From the NCBI GenBank assembly GCA_910574455.1, contig CAJSYZ010000009.1, positions 3,675,040-3,739,039 of the forward strand: a stretch of 64,000 nt of DNA, in the 5' to 3' direction. A program made the position numbers and the translations under genes. The DNA is from Trichaptum fuscoviolaceum. Lineage: Eukaryota > Basidiomycota > Agaricomycetes > Hymenochaetales > Trichaptaceae. The notes under the pieces were generated by a model. It saw only the letters and a list, made by a program, of their open reading frames with translations, was not told where the DNA came from and did no database searches. This document shows positions 1-11,059 of the stretch, one piece after another (within the stretch, counting starts at the first letter, position 1; each line of letters opens with the position of its first letter).

Positions 1-267
1 CATGTCACGTCCGTATTCTTAATCCATGTTCAAATTTCGTCTGAACCTTTACTCATTGTCAACTCCGAAGTCAGATCATCGAGTAAGCTCATTTAATCTA
101 CACATAGTGTTCAAGTCTCAGTAAGTACATAATCTAAAATCGATTGGACGTGCCTCATCTGACCCAGAGGGGGGATATGTCTTGCTAGTAGTATGTTCGC
201 ATGATCAGTCCAAGCAATTCACAAAAGGCTGACATACCACACCAAGCAGAATGGTCTCTTTATGACT

Positions 268-3188
268 TCAGGCCGAAGAAATAGACAAAGATGCCATATT
301 AGTCACAAGAGCCGGGTCGGGCCCAATCATAACCGCCTTGCCATCAGACACATCCTTCCAGTCCGTCCATACATCCACATTTCCGTTAGTAGATTCCCAT
401 CGTGCCACAAGCTCGCCGAGAAGGGTTTTCCGCGCCTGCCCCTTAGCAAAGGACCGCTTCGTCACGACAACCATCCCCTTCTTACAGCGAGTCAGCATGA
501 CATTGACTCGGTTCTTGGACTTGAGAAACCCCGGAGAACTTGTTCGGACAACGGAGACGATCACGTAGTCCGCTTCGTTTCCTGGTGCACAACATTAGAC
601 TGGCTGCTTTGGGTATGTAAAGCAATAATTCAGTGCAAGCACCTGCGGCGTACCTTGAAAGCTATCAACATTGAAGACGTTGTCAAATCGTAAATGCGCA
701 TCCTTCAGCGCTTTTGCAATAGCATTCCTTTGCGCATCATAAGGCGTTATTATGCAATAGTCCTTCTTCTTGAAGTACTTGCGGACAAGTCTGACGATCG
801 TCTGCACTTCCCTGGAGTTCTTTGTCCGGATTGTTTAGATATGATAAATAAAATATTGTCCAGTGAGAGACTGACCTTCCAACTCAGACATTGATTCTCT
901 TCATACCCATTACAGACATCAACTAATCTCACACATGAACTGGAAGTTATGTTGTGTTCTGACTTCAGGGCCGATGCATATACTGATTTCGAGATGAATG
1001 ATCCAAGTTCCATGGGCATACGATCTGCAAAGCTTATGAGTATATATGGTTTTTAATATTTAGCACAAATCATACACTGAGTGTCGAGAAAAAATGCTTG
1101 AGCCTGTAAGTGTTTCAAATCGAAGATACTCTGTAATGTTGGGGCCGCGTCTTGTCCGTATGGAGGCACTACAAACTTGCTCAGACCTCGAAGCTACGTA
1201 AGCCGCAGCAAAAAATAAATAAACCCACACTGCTTTGGATCTCCGAAGAAGCAAACTTTCTTCAAATCACGAAACTTTCCGAAAAGGTGCTATAGGGACA
1301 GTTTCTGTTAATGGGATCCCACATAACAACCAATGCTGGACTCACAAGATAATCCAGAATGCCAACCTGCGATGCTTCGTCTACAACTAAATTTGTCACC
1401 GGTACACAGCCGAATACTCCCTTTTGTAATAAAAGTGGATTCGACAACGTTCCAAGGGTGCAAAGAATGACTCGCGTGCTCCGGAAAAGGGATGCTAAGT
1501 CCACATCTTTCTGAGTGAACGTATCCGTACAGATGAGTTGGGACCGAACAACATCGTATATCTGCTCATGCCTTCATTGGAGCAAGACAATAAGCGCACT
1601 TATCGGGTGTAAGCATAGTCATACACGTACATACCATTCATAGTAGAATTCTTTCGATACAATCAGCTTGAATGACACTTCGTGTTTAGCAAGGCTTTCA
1701 GCTATGTTCTTTACTCCCACGTTTGACTGTGCGACTGCCCAGACTGTTTGATGTTGCGTTTGCCACTCACGAATGGCTACGGAAATCGTTGAGGTTTTCC
1801 CGGTCCCTGGGGGTCCGTGCACTAGAACGACAGGATCCTTCGAGCTTACCATTGCTTCCACAACATTCGACTGGGACTGGTTCAGGTGACGCATCGCTTG
1901 ACCTACGCGTAGTGCCGCATCGGTCACCTTCAACGACTTCGTGTTGCCTTTCCGAGGGAACCATACGAGCGAGATGAAGGGTGTCCTTGGCGAGACCAAA
2001 GTTTCTTTGCCTTGCAGAAGGTGCAGGAAAAAATCATCCCTGGCCCTCTCAGCATTCGTGAGTTCCTCCCGTCCGATAACTCGTACTCTCTTTATCTTCC
2101 CATCGGAGACCGACAGTGTCTTCCTTGAAGTGCTAACAGACGTTGATTTTCCGATAACACCATGAGGTCTCCCGTACAAGAGTCCACCGGTTTCAAGCGT
2201 GAGTTCTACTTTCGTCTGTAAAAAGTAATATTCGATAAGCTTGCTTTTACTGATCAGAGCTATTGTACCTTGGCGCTTTTACGCACTCGAGTCTTGAACC
2301 TATCATTTCGAATTGTTAGTCGTCCATCGTCGTGAACTAAAATTTGCGAGAAGTCGTTCTCCTTCGTTCTTGGTCTCGCTGCCTCCATCTTGTGTTCTTC
2401 CTTAATCATCTGGTAGATGCAAGACGAGTGCTGCGTTGTGCCAGTCAGTCTTGGGCTGCTTTTGATAAAATATATCACTTACAGGACCCAAAATGTTGGA
2501 TGTATCGGCAGGTAAGCATTTTGATAATCGTTCCAAGCATGGGGGGTGCTTGGCTAAGCTACGAGAGTATATAACGCTGAGATCTGGCAAACGGATGAGG
2601 ATATCGACGGTCCACTTACAGGCTGGTTATCCATGCACGTAAACAAAGATTCTCAATAGCCTTAGTGCTGGCATCGGCGGGAATCACATCCCACAGCTGG
2701 TCAACAGAGAAGCTATTAGATTCGCTACTGATATATGTGACCACGGCTTGCCCCGGAGACTCGATCTTGTCCATCGGTGTTTGCGGGGGCGGCATTGTTT
2801 CGTAGTATTCATAGCCCTTCACATGGCAGCCTAACGCATGTTTTATGTGAAGAGCTAAGCGGGCCATGCCGATTCCGACGAGACGAGAGCCCGAAGACGA
2901 GAAAACCTTTTCAACGTCCGTAGCCGATTGGGACTTCTTCAGTTTACCAGATTTCGAGCGTAGAACATAGATTGTGTGTCCTATGCACATAGCGAGGCCT
3001 TCAAACTTCCCATTCTTCGGCAAAAGTACGGCCAATCCGACTGGCGATGGCGAAGAGGCAGAGGACTCAGGGATGTCGCCTATTGCTGTACGTAAAGAGA
3101 GACTGAAGTCGTGAATGTCTTCAAACGAATACCACTCTAGTTTCGACGGAAAGTCGGAGCCCTTGATGAGAGTTTGAGTGAATGCCAT
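268..3188 (-). CDS. UPF1-like SF1 helicase (tandem paralog 1)
   Basis: Multi-exon superfamily 1 (UPF1/SMUBP2-like) RNA or DNA helicase, ATP-driven by family; substrate unknown. The start at 3188 (MAFTQTL) is chosen because it aligns with the start of the neighbouring paralog; an upstream in-frame ATG at 3425 is possible. A long N-terminal region of unknown fold (3188-2616) comes first. Walker A GPPGTGKT sits near 1800, Walker B DEASQ near 1375, GDPKQ near 1235, the PYDAQRN and NVDSFQG segments at 740-655, and motif VI VNVMLTRCKKG near 490. An intron at 582-653 joins SFQ to GNEADY cleanly. All helicase motifs read without stops under a simple splicing model, so it appears functional. Exact exon borders were not all resolved. 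Confidence 0.8.
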
Positions 3189-3719
3189 GTTGACCGAGAT
3201 GCGGGTGAGAGGAAGGACTCCAAAGTGGAATGGCTTTGAAGACGCGGAGGAGCCAGGTAGCTCATGACCGCCACCAAGCCACGCATCAATGACCACAGTG
3301 GCCCGGCTTCTGATAGCGATGGAGAAGCTGTGACAATGAAGCGATATGTTGTCCATAAAAAACCTCGTCTGCAGCCCATTCACCTTATCACCGCCGCCGT
3401 CGTCGCGGAAATGAAAGTGAAGCAAGTCTCATGCCGGAAGTCGTGCCAGCTGGCTTATTGCAATACCTCTAACCTTCTCTTTGTAGTGAACAAACGTTGA
3501 TGGCGATTCCTTCTTCGTGAATGTGAACTAGCTGATGACGCAACTTTATTAAGTCGAGAAAAGACTCGCGGGATGTGTGCCAGTGTACCGGAGTTGTGCC
3601 TTGTTTGTACAGTACAAACGCCCGCGATCCATCGACGTGAGGTAAAATCCTTTCCACAACATACTAATCTACATATACATGCTTCCGATAACAGATCTAG
3701 GTTCATGAGATGATTATCC

Positions 3720-6700
3720 TTAATAATAATAGTCTTTGCGTGGCAATGCTTTAGCGTTCGATGAGTAACTAGGTTTCGATTCATGAGGAAGCAATGTTTC
3801 TCTCATCTCATCCGTGTGTTTCGAAGAGGTCCGAGTCTGGGTATAGAGGCCACTTCTAGTCTTTTCCGCGACCTTACGGGTAATACTCTCGGACTGTCTT
3901 CTAGGCCGCTGGGGAAGGGGTTTTGCAACTATAGGTGTGTTGAGGGTCGATGCATTGCGGCGGTGGGAAGAAGCCTCGCGAGCGACCGCAATAGCCTTCT
4001 GCACGGGCTGATGATACGACACCGCTGAATTCGGATTCGACCTCGCCCCACCCGTGACACCAGGGAGATCGGCCACAACATCAGCGACATCTCTCCAGTC
4101 CGTCCACGTCCCGTCACGACCACACATCCGCTCCCAATGCGCGCACAGCCGGCCAAGAAGCGTGTCTTCAACGGGCCTGAGCTTTATGAAGGCACGGCTC
4201 GTCACGATGATCAGGCCAGCTTTACAACGTGTGAGCATGACGTTCACCCTGTTGCGGGATACCAAGAATCCAGGCCCGGATGTGCGGACAACGGAGACGA
4301 TAATGAAATCCGCTTCTTCACCTATATTTAGAATAAGATTCAGCATCACATAGAACCCTCGCAGGCTTCTCCGTACGGCTACCTTGATAGCTGTCTACAT
4401 TATAGACATTATCCCATCGAAGGCCTTCGGATTTCAATTTTTTCTGCAACTCATTGCGCTGCGCATCATACGGAGTCAAGATACAATAATTTTTTTTGTC
4501 GTAATAATGTCGTGCCAAGTCAACGATAGTCTGAATCTCGCGGTGATTCTGCGTTATTAGGAGAAAAATCAGGGCATGTATGATCAAGTGGAATAGAGGA
4601 CACGTACGACCCAGCTAGTCCCTTGTTGGATCTCTTGCCCAGAAGTCACATCGATGAAGGATACGCAGGAATAAGACTTGATGGCATGACTTGATTGGAG
4701 CTTCGCATCGTAGATCTCTGTTGAAATGAACGACCCTAAAGGAACGGGCATGCGGTCTGGGCATCCCGTCAGTAAAGTTTGATGCTGGATAGATAGACGA
4801 AACCGCTGACATTGCGTATCCAGGAAGTATGTCTGCGCCTTGAGGTGCTCCACATCAAATACTGTTTTCAGTGTTGGCGCCTCTTCTTGTCCAAAGGGAG
4901 GCACTAACGTAGAAATTGAGGACAGAGAACAATCTTCAGTTTCCAACTCATTATTAAGAGAGATATAGTACTTACATTGCCTCGGATCGCCGAAGAAACA
5001 TACTTTTTTCAGACATGGAAAGTTCGCAAGGACGTGCTACAAACCGTTACTCCTTAGAAAACGGCAAGTGAGATGCAGATTTCCCCAAACACGTACCATG
5101 TAATTGAGGATCCCAATCTGCGACGCCTCGTCAACAACAAGGTTCGTCAGCGGCACGAAGTCGAAAATCCGCTTGGTGACTAGGCTGGGGTTGTTCAGCG
5201 TGCTCAGCGTGCATAGCATCACTTTCACACCGAGCAGCTTGTACGCGACGTCTTTGACATCAGCCGGCAGCTGGTCTGTGCGGATCAGGAGTTCCTCGAC
5301 TTTCGGCTCGTAGATGTGCTCGTGCCTATAAGAATTTCTTATAGTCACAAAGTGCTGAAACTGAAAGTCATGATGACTTCGTACGTACCACTCAACGTAG
5401 AATTCTTTTGCTACTAGCAACCGAAAGTTCACGCCGTCTCTACACAGCCGCTCCGCAACATTTTTGACGCCTACGTTCGACTGCGTAACGATCCAGACAG
5501 TCGACTTTTGTTTGATCCACTCTTGCGTCGCAAACGAAATCGTCGCGGTCTTGCCCGTGCCAGGCGGGCCTTCAAAGCTCAGTCTTAGGCCTCAAATGAA
5601 TTAAGAACAGTCGAATTCCGGGCTTACCATGCACCACTACGAATTCCATGTCCGACTTGACCATCGCCTCCACAGCATCCGCCTGCGCGTCATTCATCTT
5701 CCGCTTCTTCCCCTTCCCGACCGAAAGCGACCGTATCACCGACCGCTTCACCTTCTTCCGCGGCTCGTAGTCCTTCCCAGAGAAATACAGAATCCGGACG
5801 AGCGCGAACTCCGGATCGTCCAAGGAGCACTTCCCCTGAAGCAGCGAAAGCAGAAGCTCCTCGCGCGCGCGTTCGTAGTGGGAGAAGCCGTCTTTGCCCA
5901 GGACGTACACCTGTTTGACGATTCGCGGGCCGGCACCTGAAGCTTCGAGGGAGATCGTCGTATGCCTTCCTTCCGCCACGGTCGCGATGCCGAGGTGGGC
6001 TTTGTCGTTTTCATCCACCAGCGCGATCCGTGTCCTGTTGCTGGGTCGGATGCGGTTCTGGAAGCGCTCGTTGTCGATAATCATGTTACCGTGCTGGTCG
6101 CGCATGATGGACTCGAAGTCGGTCCGTAGTACACGAGGCTTGGCTGCCTCCAAGAGCTCAACTTCGATGAGCATCTGGTACATCGGCTTGAAGTACTGGA
6201 GATGAATTCGTCAGTTTTATGGTCTGGAAATAGAATGAGGTTCAATACGAACCTTGCTCGACAATCGGGAAGTGTCCAAGGCGAGACTGTGCTTCGTGGT
6301 CTCGACGACTTTGGGATGCTCGGCTACTCTAGGGAATACCTCTAGGTCATTGTTTATTTCAGCAAAGAGAGCAGTGACGGTACCTTGCAGATATCCAAGC
6401 ACGTAAACACAAGTTCTCAAGCCGCCGAGGGTCATTATACAACTCGGGCGGAACGGCATCCCACAAGGTATCAACGGCAAACGTATCAGAGGATTGATCC
6501 AACAGGGACTTGACGAACTCTCCCGGGCTGCTCTTCGACGACATACAGCTCAGGTCGACCCCACGAACATGCGCACTGACACCATTCCGGACGTGCATCG
6601 CCATACGTGCCATCCCGAACCCTACAACCGGCCGCTTCTGCCCACCGAGCAACGCAGCAAACGCATCCGTACCCACTCGCTCCGCCATCTCCCTGCTCGA

Positions 6701-6940
6701 CCTTTTGACAGCATCCCCGCGCGGATAGAAGACGAAGACACGTCGCGACGTAGCGAGCGCAAGGGCTTCGAGGACGCCCTCGTTCGAGACGAGGATCGCT
6801 AAGCCGAGGGCTGGAGCAGGCACGCGACGCAGCTCGCGGTCAAGGCTCGCCGCGAGCTCGTGCTCGGACTTGTATATGTTCCATTCGAGCGATCGCGGGA
6901 CGCCTTGCGATCTGAGCAGCCTTTGCGAGAGGGTTGGCAT
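3720..6940 (-). CDS. UPF1-like SF1 helicase (tandem paralog 2)
   Basis: Second member of the tandem helicase pair, same strand, about 530 bp upstream of paralog 1. Start at 6940 (MPTLSQRLL). It has the same N-terminal region, including a conserved stretch ending LCLRAWI in both genes. Helicase signatures: Walker A (HGPPGTGKT once an intron at 5570-5627 is removed), DEASQIGILNY near 5130, LPPFGQEEAP near 4890, PYDAQRN near 4470, and VNVMLTRCKAG near 4245. The C-terminus is about 110 residues longer than in paralog 1, basic and Ser/Thr-rich, ending at 3720. The 58-bp intron inside the P-loop codons is absent from paralog 1. Family function is nucleic-acid unwinding; the specific role is unknown. 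Confidence 0.82.
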
Positions 6941-8340
6941 GCTTGCTCAAGCACGCTCGTCGGCCACTCGTCTTTTCACAGACAAGGTAGCTTCAGAGAG
7001 AAGCGAGGAACCCTGCGCGCCCAACAATGCAAGGACTGGTATAGTAGGGTGCCGCACCGCATCCAAAGTCCGTGAAAGGGCACAGTCAGTGTTGAATTGG
7101 TTTGATGCCTCGTGTACTAGCAGGTGTATTTGACGTGTATGGGCGTTTGGGGGTGTTTAGACCGCGCTCAGATGCCCACTACTGTAGGACTGCGCGTCAA
7201 GTTGATAGAGAAGAGGAAGAAAAACACTGTATGAGGACCTGGCACGGTCGTCTAGATAGCAGTTCCGCAGTCCTTGCTTGCTCTTCGGCTGAAGTTCGAT
7301 AGCGGACCGAGAAAGAGTGGCGATGTCCTAGGACTGCGATCCTCTTGTCTACTTCAATTACAAGCTGTATATGGTGCAGGCAGCGTTTCCGGCGGGAGGT
7401 CTTGAGGTTCAACTCGTCGTTTTGTTGATCGTTCAACGTTGGAGGCATTTTCTTTCCGCCGGCCCTGACCCGGAAGTGAGTTAGTGAATTGTATGCCCTG
7501 GCGATCTTAGCGACCTCGATAACGATCTCTTATGCCCCATACAAATCCAGAGCAAGTCTCGGGCATAGTCGCCGTTGTAAGAATTCCGTAGTAGGAGGGT
7601 ATCTGTACACCTAACTGAACATGACACAGCCTAGGGAGTTCGAGCAGAGAAGATACGACTCTAAAGGGATAATAACACAATGCAAAAGGATTTCTATAAA
7701 GCAAATGTAGATACCACTGGCAGAGATGTTATCTTACTAGATCTGAGATCAAGCCTCGCTTACCTGGGTTTCCAAGCCCAGATCGGATTCCCGGACTGAA
7801 CTCCAATTTTGACTTGAATTTATACGATATCCAGCAGCTAATATTTTTGAATAATAGTTGGATTTATGGGTATATGAAGAAGGCCGCAATGGCTTCGTTG
7901 TGCTAAGTCAATGAGTAGAATCATAGGTGTCAAGATGGACACGGTCGCGACATTTAAAGTTCCGATTTAGGGTCCGATTCGAGCTGGCACTGAAGTTGAC
8001 TGAACACAACTCGTAACCTCATGCACTTACTCTGAAGGCTCTATCAGTTTTTGACAACTACAATCGCTTCTCCGAGCTTTACAGTAACACATCTCAGTGG
8101 AAAAATCTTACTGGTAGCGAGCTCAATGACTCTGACATACATACATGTACACTGCAGTGGGATGTTCTCCGAATACGCTTGTCATCAAATTGAACACCGT
8201 AATGCCCGGAGAGTCCATCTTCAAGTTAACTGCTCAGCACGACGCCCCGTTTATTTCGGATGCAATACTACACAGCAGTGATGTTGCCTAATTCTCTCAG
8301 ACGTCTTCCGAGCGCTTTACGTGCCTCTATTTCGCTTGGT
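6941..8340. other. Gene-poor intergenic region
   Basis: About 1.4 kb between the start of helicase paralog 2 and the promoter of the FAD monooxygenase. The only notable reading frame is on the minus strand at 7197-7448 (83 codons starting MPPTLNDQQ, charged, no recognised motif). It could be a small exon or chance. The rest is AT-rich with no repeats or coding signal that I can support. Confidence 0.4.
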
Positions 8341-8355
8341 ATCCCGTTCCAGCCC

Positions 8356-8362
8356 TTTATAA
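8356..8362 (+). promoter_or_regulatory. TATA box of FAD monooxygenase
   Basis: TTTATAA lies 74 bp upstream of the ATG at 8436, in a C/T-rich context that is common for basidiomycete core promoters. Assigned from sequence and position only. Confidence 0.5.
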
Positions 8363-8435
8363 GTGCGTCAGAGCATGAAAGGCGCGAACGAACTACCCTT
8401 CCCTTCCACTAGCGACAAAACGACGAAGAGTTAAG

Positions 8436-10738
8436 ATGTTGCAAAGCCTCTTTATGTTCACCAACTCTTTTGCTGTAGCCTTCTTGATCTTAACTATCTC
8501 GCTCGGGTGGCGCGCACTAGGATTCATTCTTAATCGATTCTTCCTCCGTCGATCGACCGTTTTACTTGACGTTCCGAACTTAGGACGTCCAAGGCCACCT
8601 TCGCTGAGAATTGAAGGCACTGCTGTTGTATGTGGAGGGAGGTTCGTAGAGCTAGTGATCATTGGTTCAATCGACTAAAATCTTTTCCTACAGTATCGCA
8701 GGCTTATGGGCAGCTCGTATTTGCGCGGACCATTTCGAGAAAGTTATCATTGTCGAGCCTGAGGCGTGGCTGGACACCGATGAGGGCAGAACTCCAGTCT
8801 ACGATAGCAATGGCGACTATATTGAGTCGAGCCGAGTGCACGCACGAACAAGAGTAGAGCAATATACGGCAGCACACAGTATGCCTCTTCATAAACTATC
8901 CGGCTTAAGAAAGAGATACTTAGATGCCCTTCAGTTTTCCAGCCCTTAGCATTGCAAGCTCTGAATAGACTCTTCCCTGTTTTCGAACAAAAAGTTAGAG
9001 AATTTGATGGACGGTACGCAAACACCTCCCTTTCGATTGCAGCTAAGAAAGATTCACATTCGCTACCCTGATTAGCATCGCACCCGCTGAATTCAATCTA
9101 CACGCCTTCGGTGGACACATAATGAAGCTCCCGGTAGCCTTCTATCCGAATGGCGGTGTTACAGACGGTTTCTTCATGAGCCGAGAAGCGTACGAGCGTT
9201 TGTTGCGTGGGCTAGTTCGGGATTACTCAAATCGGGTCCACTGGCTAACGGGAACAGTCACTGGGCTCAATGTGGCGAAGGGCGCGACTCACAACGATGA
9301 AGGCAGGATAGAATCGGCGACGGTTCGAACTCCAGGCGGGGAGGAACAGGATATTTTCGGGAGTTTGATAATCGGTGAGATCTCATCAATAAGCTTCATA
9401 CTGGGAACTCATCAACCCCCGTCGATTGTCTCGAACCAGATTGCACTGGTAGAAGTCAGTCCGGACTCAAATGGCTGCACCGCATCTCTCCGGACGCCTT
9501 TGATGATCTGAGGCTCGACTATAACACTGTTCAACGATATCGCACCTACCGGTTCACAGTACCACACGAAGCGCGTGCACGGTTGCCCATTCCGGGAGGC
9601 TATGATCACTGCAGCCCGTGGTTCTACTGCTCCATGCCTATACCAGGCATGGAGCGGAAGTACTTCGTGGTCGATAAGATTGACGGGCATCGCGGTACGT
9701 CGGTTCCTTTCATGTCTTTGGCTTGCTGGAAAAAAAGCTGGACCTGGTTCTCATTCTGTAGTTGAATTCGGGTTCGGGGGCTGGGGCGACCCGCCACTCC
9801 CGGAGGACTTCTCGGAGATCAAGCCCTACTTTGAGAACTTCGGCGGATGCGAGCCCGTTCCACATTGGTTGATTGAGATGATTGATATCCTCGTCGAATA
9901 CAAAGATCAAGCAAGTATTGAAGGATCGAGGTTCCGTGAGCAATTCCTCTTCATCTGCAAGTAACGTGCACTGACATTCGATTTCTGTCGGTACAGCGGA
10001 TAATTCTTGGATACGGTATGAGAACGCACAGTCTCTGCCATCAAATCTTGTAGCATCGGGTGATTCTGTCATGGTAGTAAACCCGACGTTTGGGTATGCT
10101 CCCTCCGGAATTTTAAAAATGAAATCTTCTGATAAATGAATGAATAGACAAGGCTGTACGAAGGCATGTATAGGTGCGATCACACTGGACAGCCTCCTGC
10201 GTTCTCGAAACATGTCAAACTCGACGAGCATACCAAACGGCTTTGGTCGTAAATTCTTCAAACTACACGCAGAAAAGATTGTTAGCGCTTGGTGAGTCAG
10301 CTCTGTATTGTATCAAAACAATTCTCTCCACTAACTTAATCCTGTGTCGTCTGTATTTAGGGAGGGGACAAAGCCCACAGGTGAGCATGCCTCTCCTAAT
10401 GATTTCACTCACCTTGCTATGTATAATAAATGTGAACACCTACCTGCAGATTATCAATGGGATACGACTAGGCCAGTGAAAGGCGAGAAGCTCTCCGACG
10501 AGTGGCTCGCCGCCGGGTTTGCGAATGCAATCATGCAACTGGCGAAGACGGTGCGCGTGCAGTTGTGTCTAAATATCACGATCACTAACTGCAGGACTAC
10601 TCTCAGGACATTCATGTCGATTCGGCGCTTTGGCATGTTCGCAGCTTCCTCGCACCTCCGACCGCACTTTTGCAGCCAACCATTCTTGCGAAAGTCTTGC
10701 TTTTCAAGATCAAGCAAGCTATTGGATTATCGGCTTGA
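8436..10738 (+). CDS. FAD-dependent monooxygenase/oxidoreductase, membrane-anchored
   Basis: Flavoprotein of the FAD/NAD(P)-binding Rossmann superfamily; substrate unknown. The N-terminus (MLQSLFMFTNSFAVAFLIL) is hydrophobic and suggests a membrane anchor. Next comes the dinucleotide-binding loop VVCGGSIAGLWAA, rebuilt by removing intron 8642-8693. The glutamate of VIIVEPE suits the ribose-binding acidic residue. Intron 8879-8934 and others near 9021, 9374, 9695, 10280 and 10565 restore one frame through SLIIDCTG, the second FAD-binding segment ASGDSVMVVNPTFG (GD motif) near 10055-10095, and a tail ending AIGLSA at the stop at 10738. All splice sites tested were GT-AG and there are no internal stops, so the gene appears intact. 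A further in-phase run (LKPTISIADV, about 10886-10939) lies beyond the stop and could be an alternative last exon. Confidence 0.8.
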
Positions 10739-11059
10739 ACATATATACGTGTTTGGTTGATCGGGTGCCGCTAGAGCGTGGCAGATCATTTGATGATAAT
10801 GCTTATCGGACGCTGTCAAATCCTCAACTTCTTTCTCCCGAGCCTGACGCTGCGACTGACTATGATTCTAAAGATATTACATTATCTCAAGCCCACGATA
10901 TCAATTGCGGATGTCATCTCAGGCGTTGTCGAGTAAGAATAATGAGGGAAACACTATAAAATCAATTCTATGCACGATCTACCAGTGGCACGTATCCTAA
11001 ACTAGTCCAGTAAAGCAACCTTGGTACATTAAAGAAGGTATACTTTGGTTTCTCTTCAT
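10739..11059. other. Convergent intergenic spacer
   Basis: Short spacer between the stop of the plus-strand FAD gene and the stop of the minus-strand membrane-protein gene. It includes a possible extra C-terminal exon of the FAD gene (about 10862-10939) but no independent gene. Confidence 0.35.

Noticed and set aside
7197..7448. Small minus-strand gene (83 codons)
   Set aside because: No recognisable motif, homolog in the window or splice context; kept only as a note in the intergenic entry.
9710..10261. Minus-strand open frame of 183 codons
   Set aside because: Antisense of FAD monooxygenase exons, which carry clear motifs on the plus strand.
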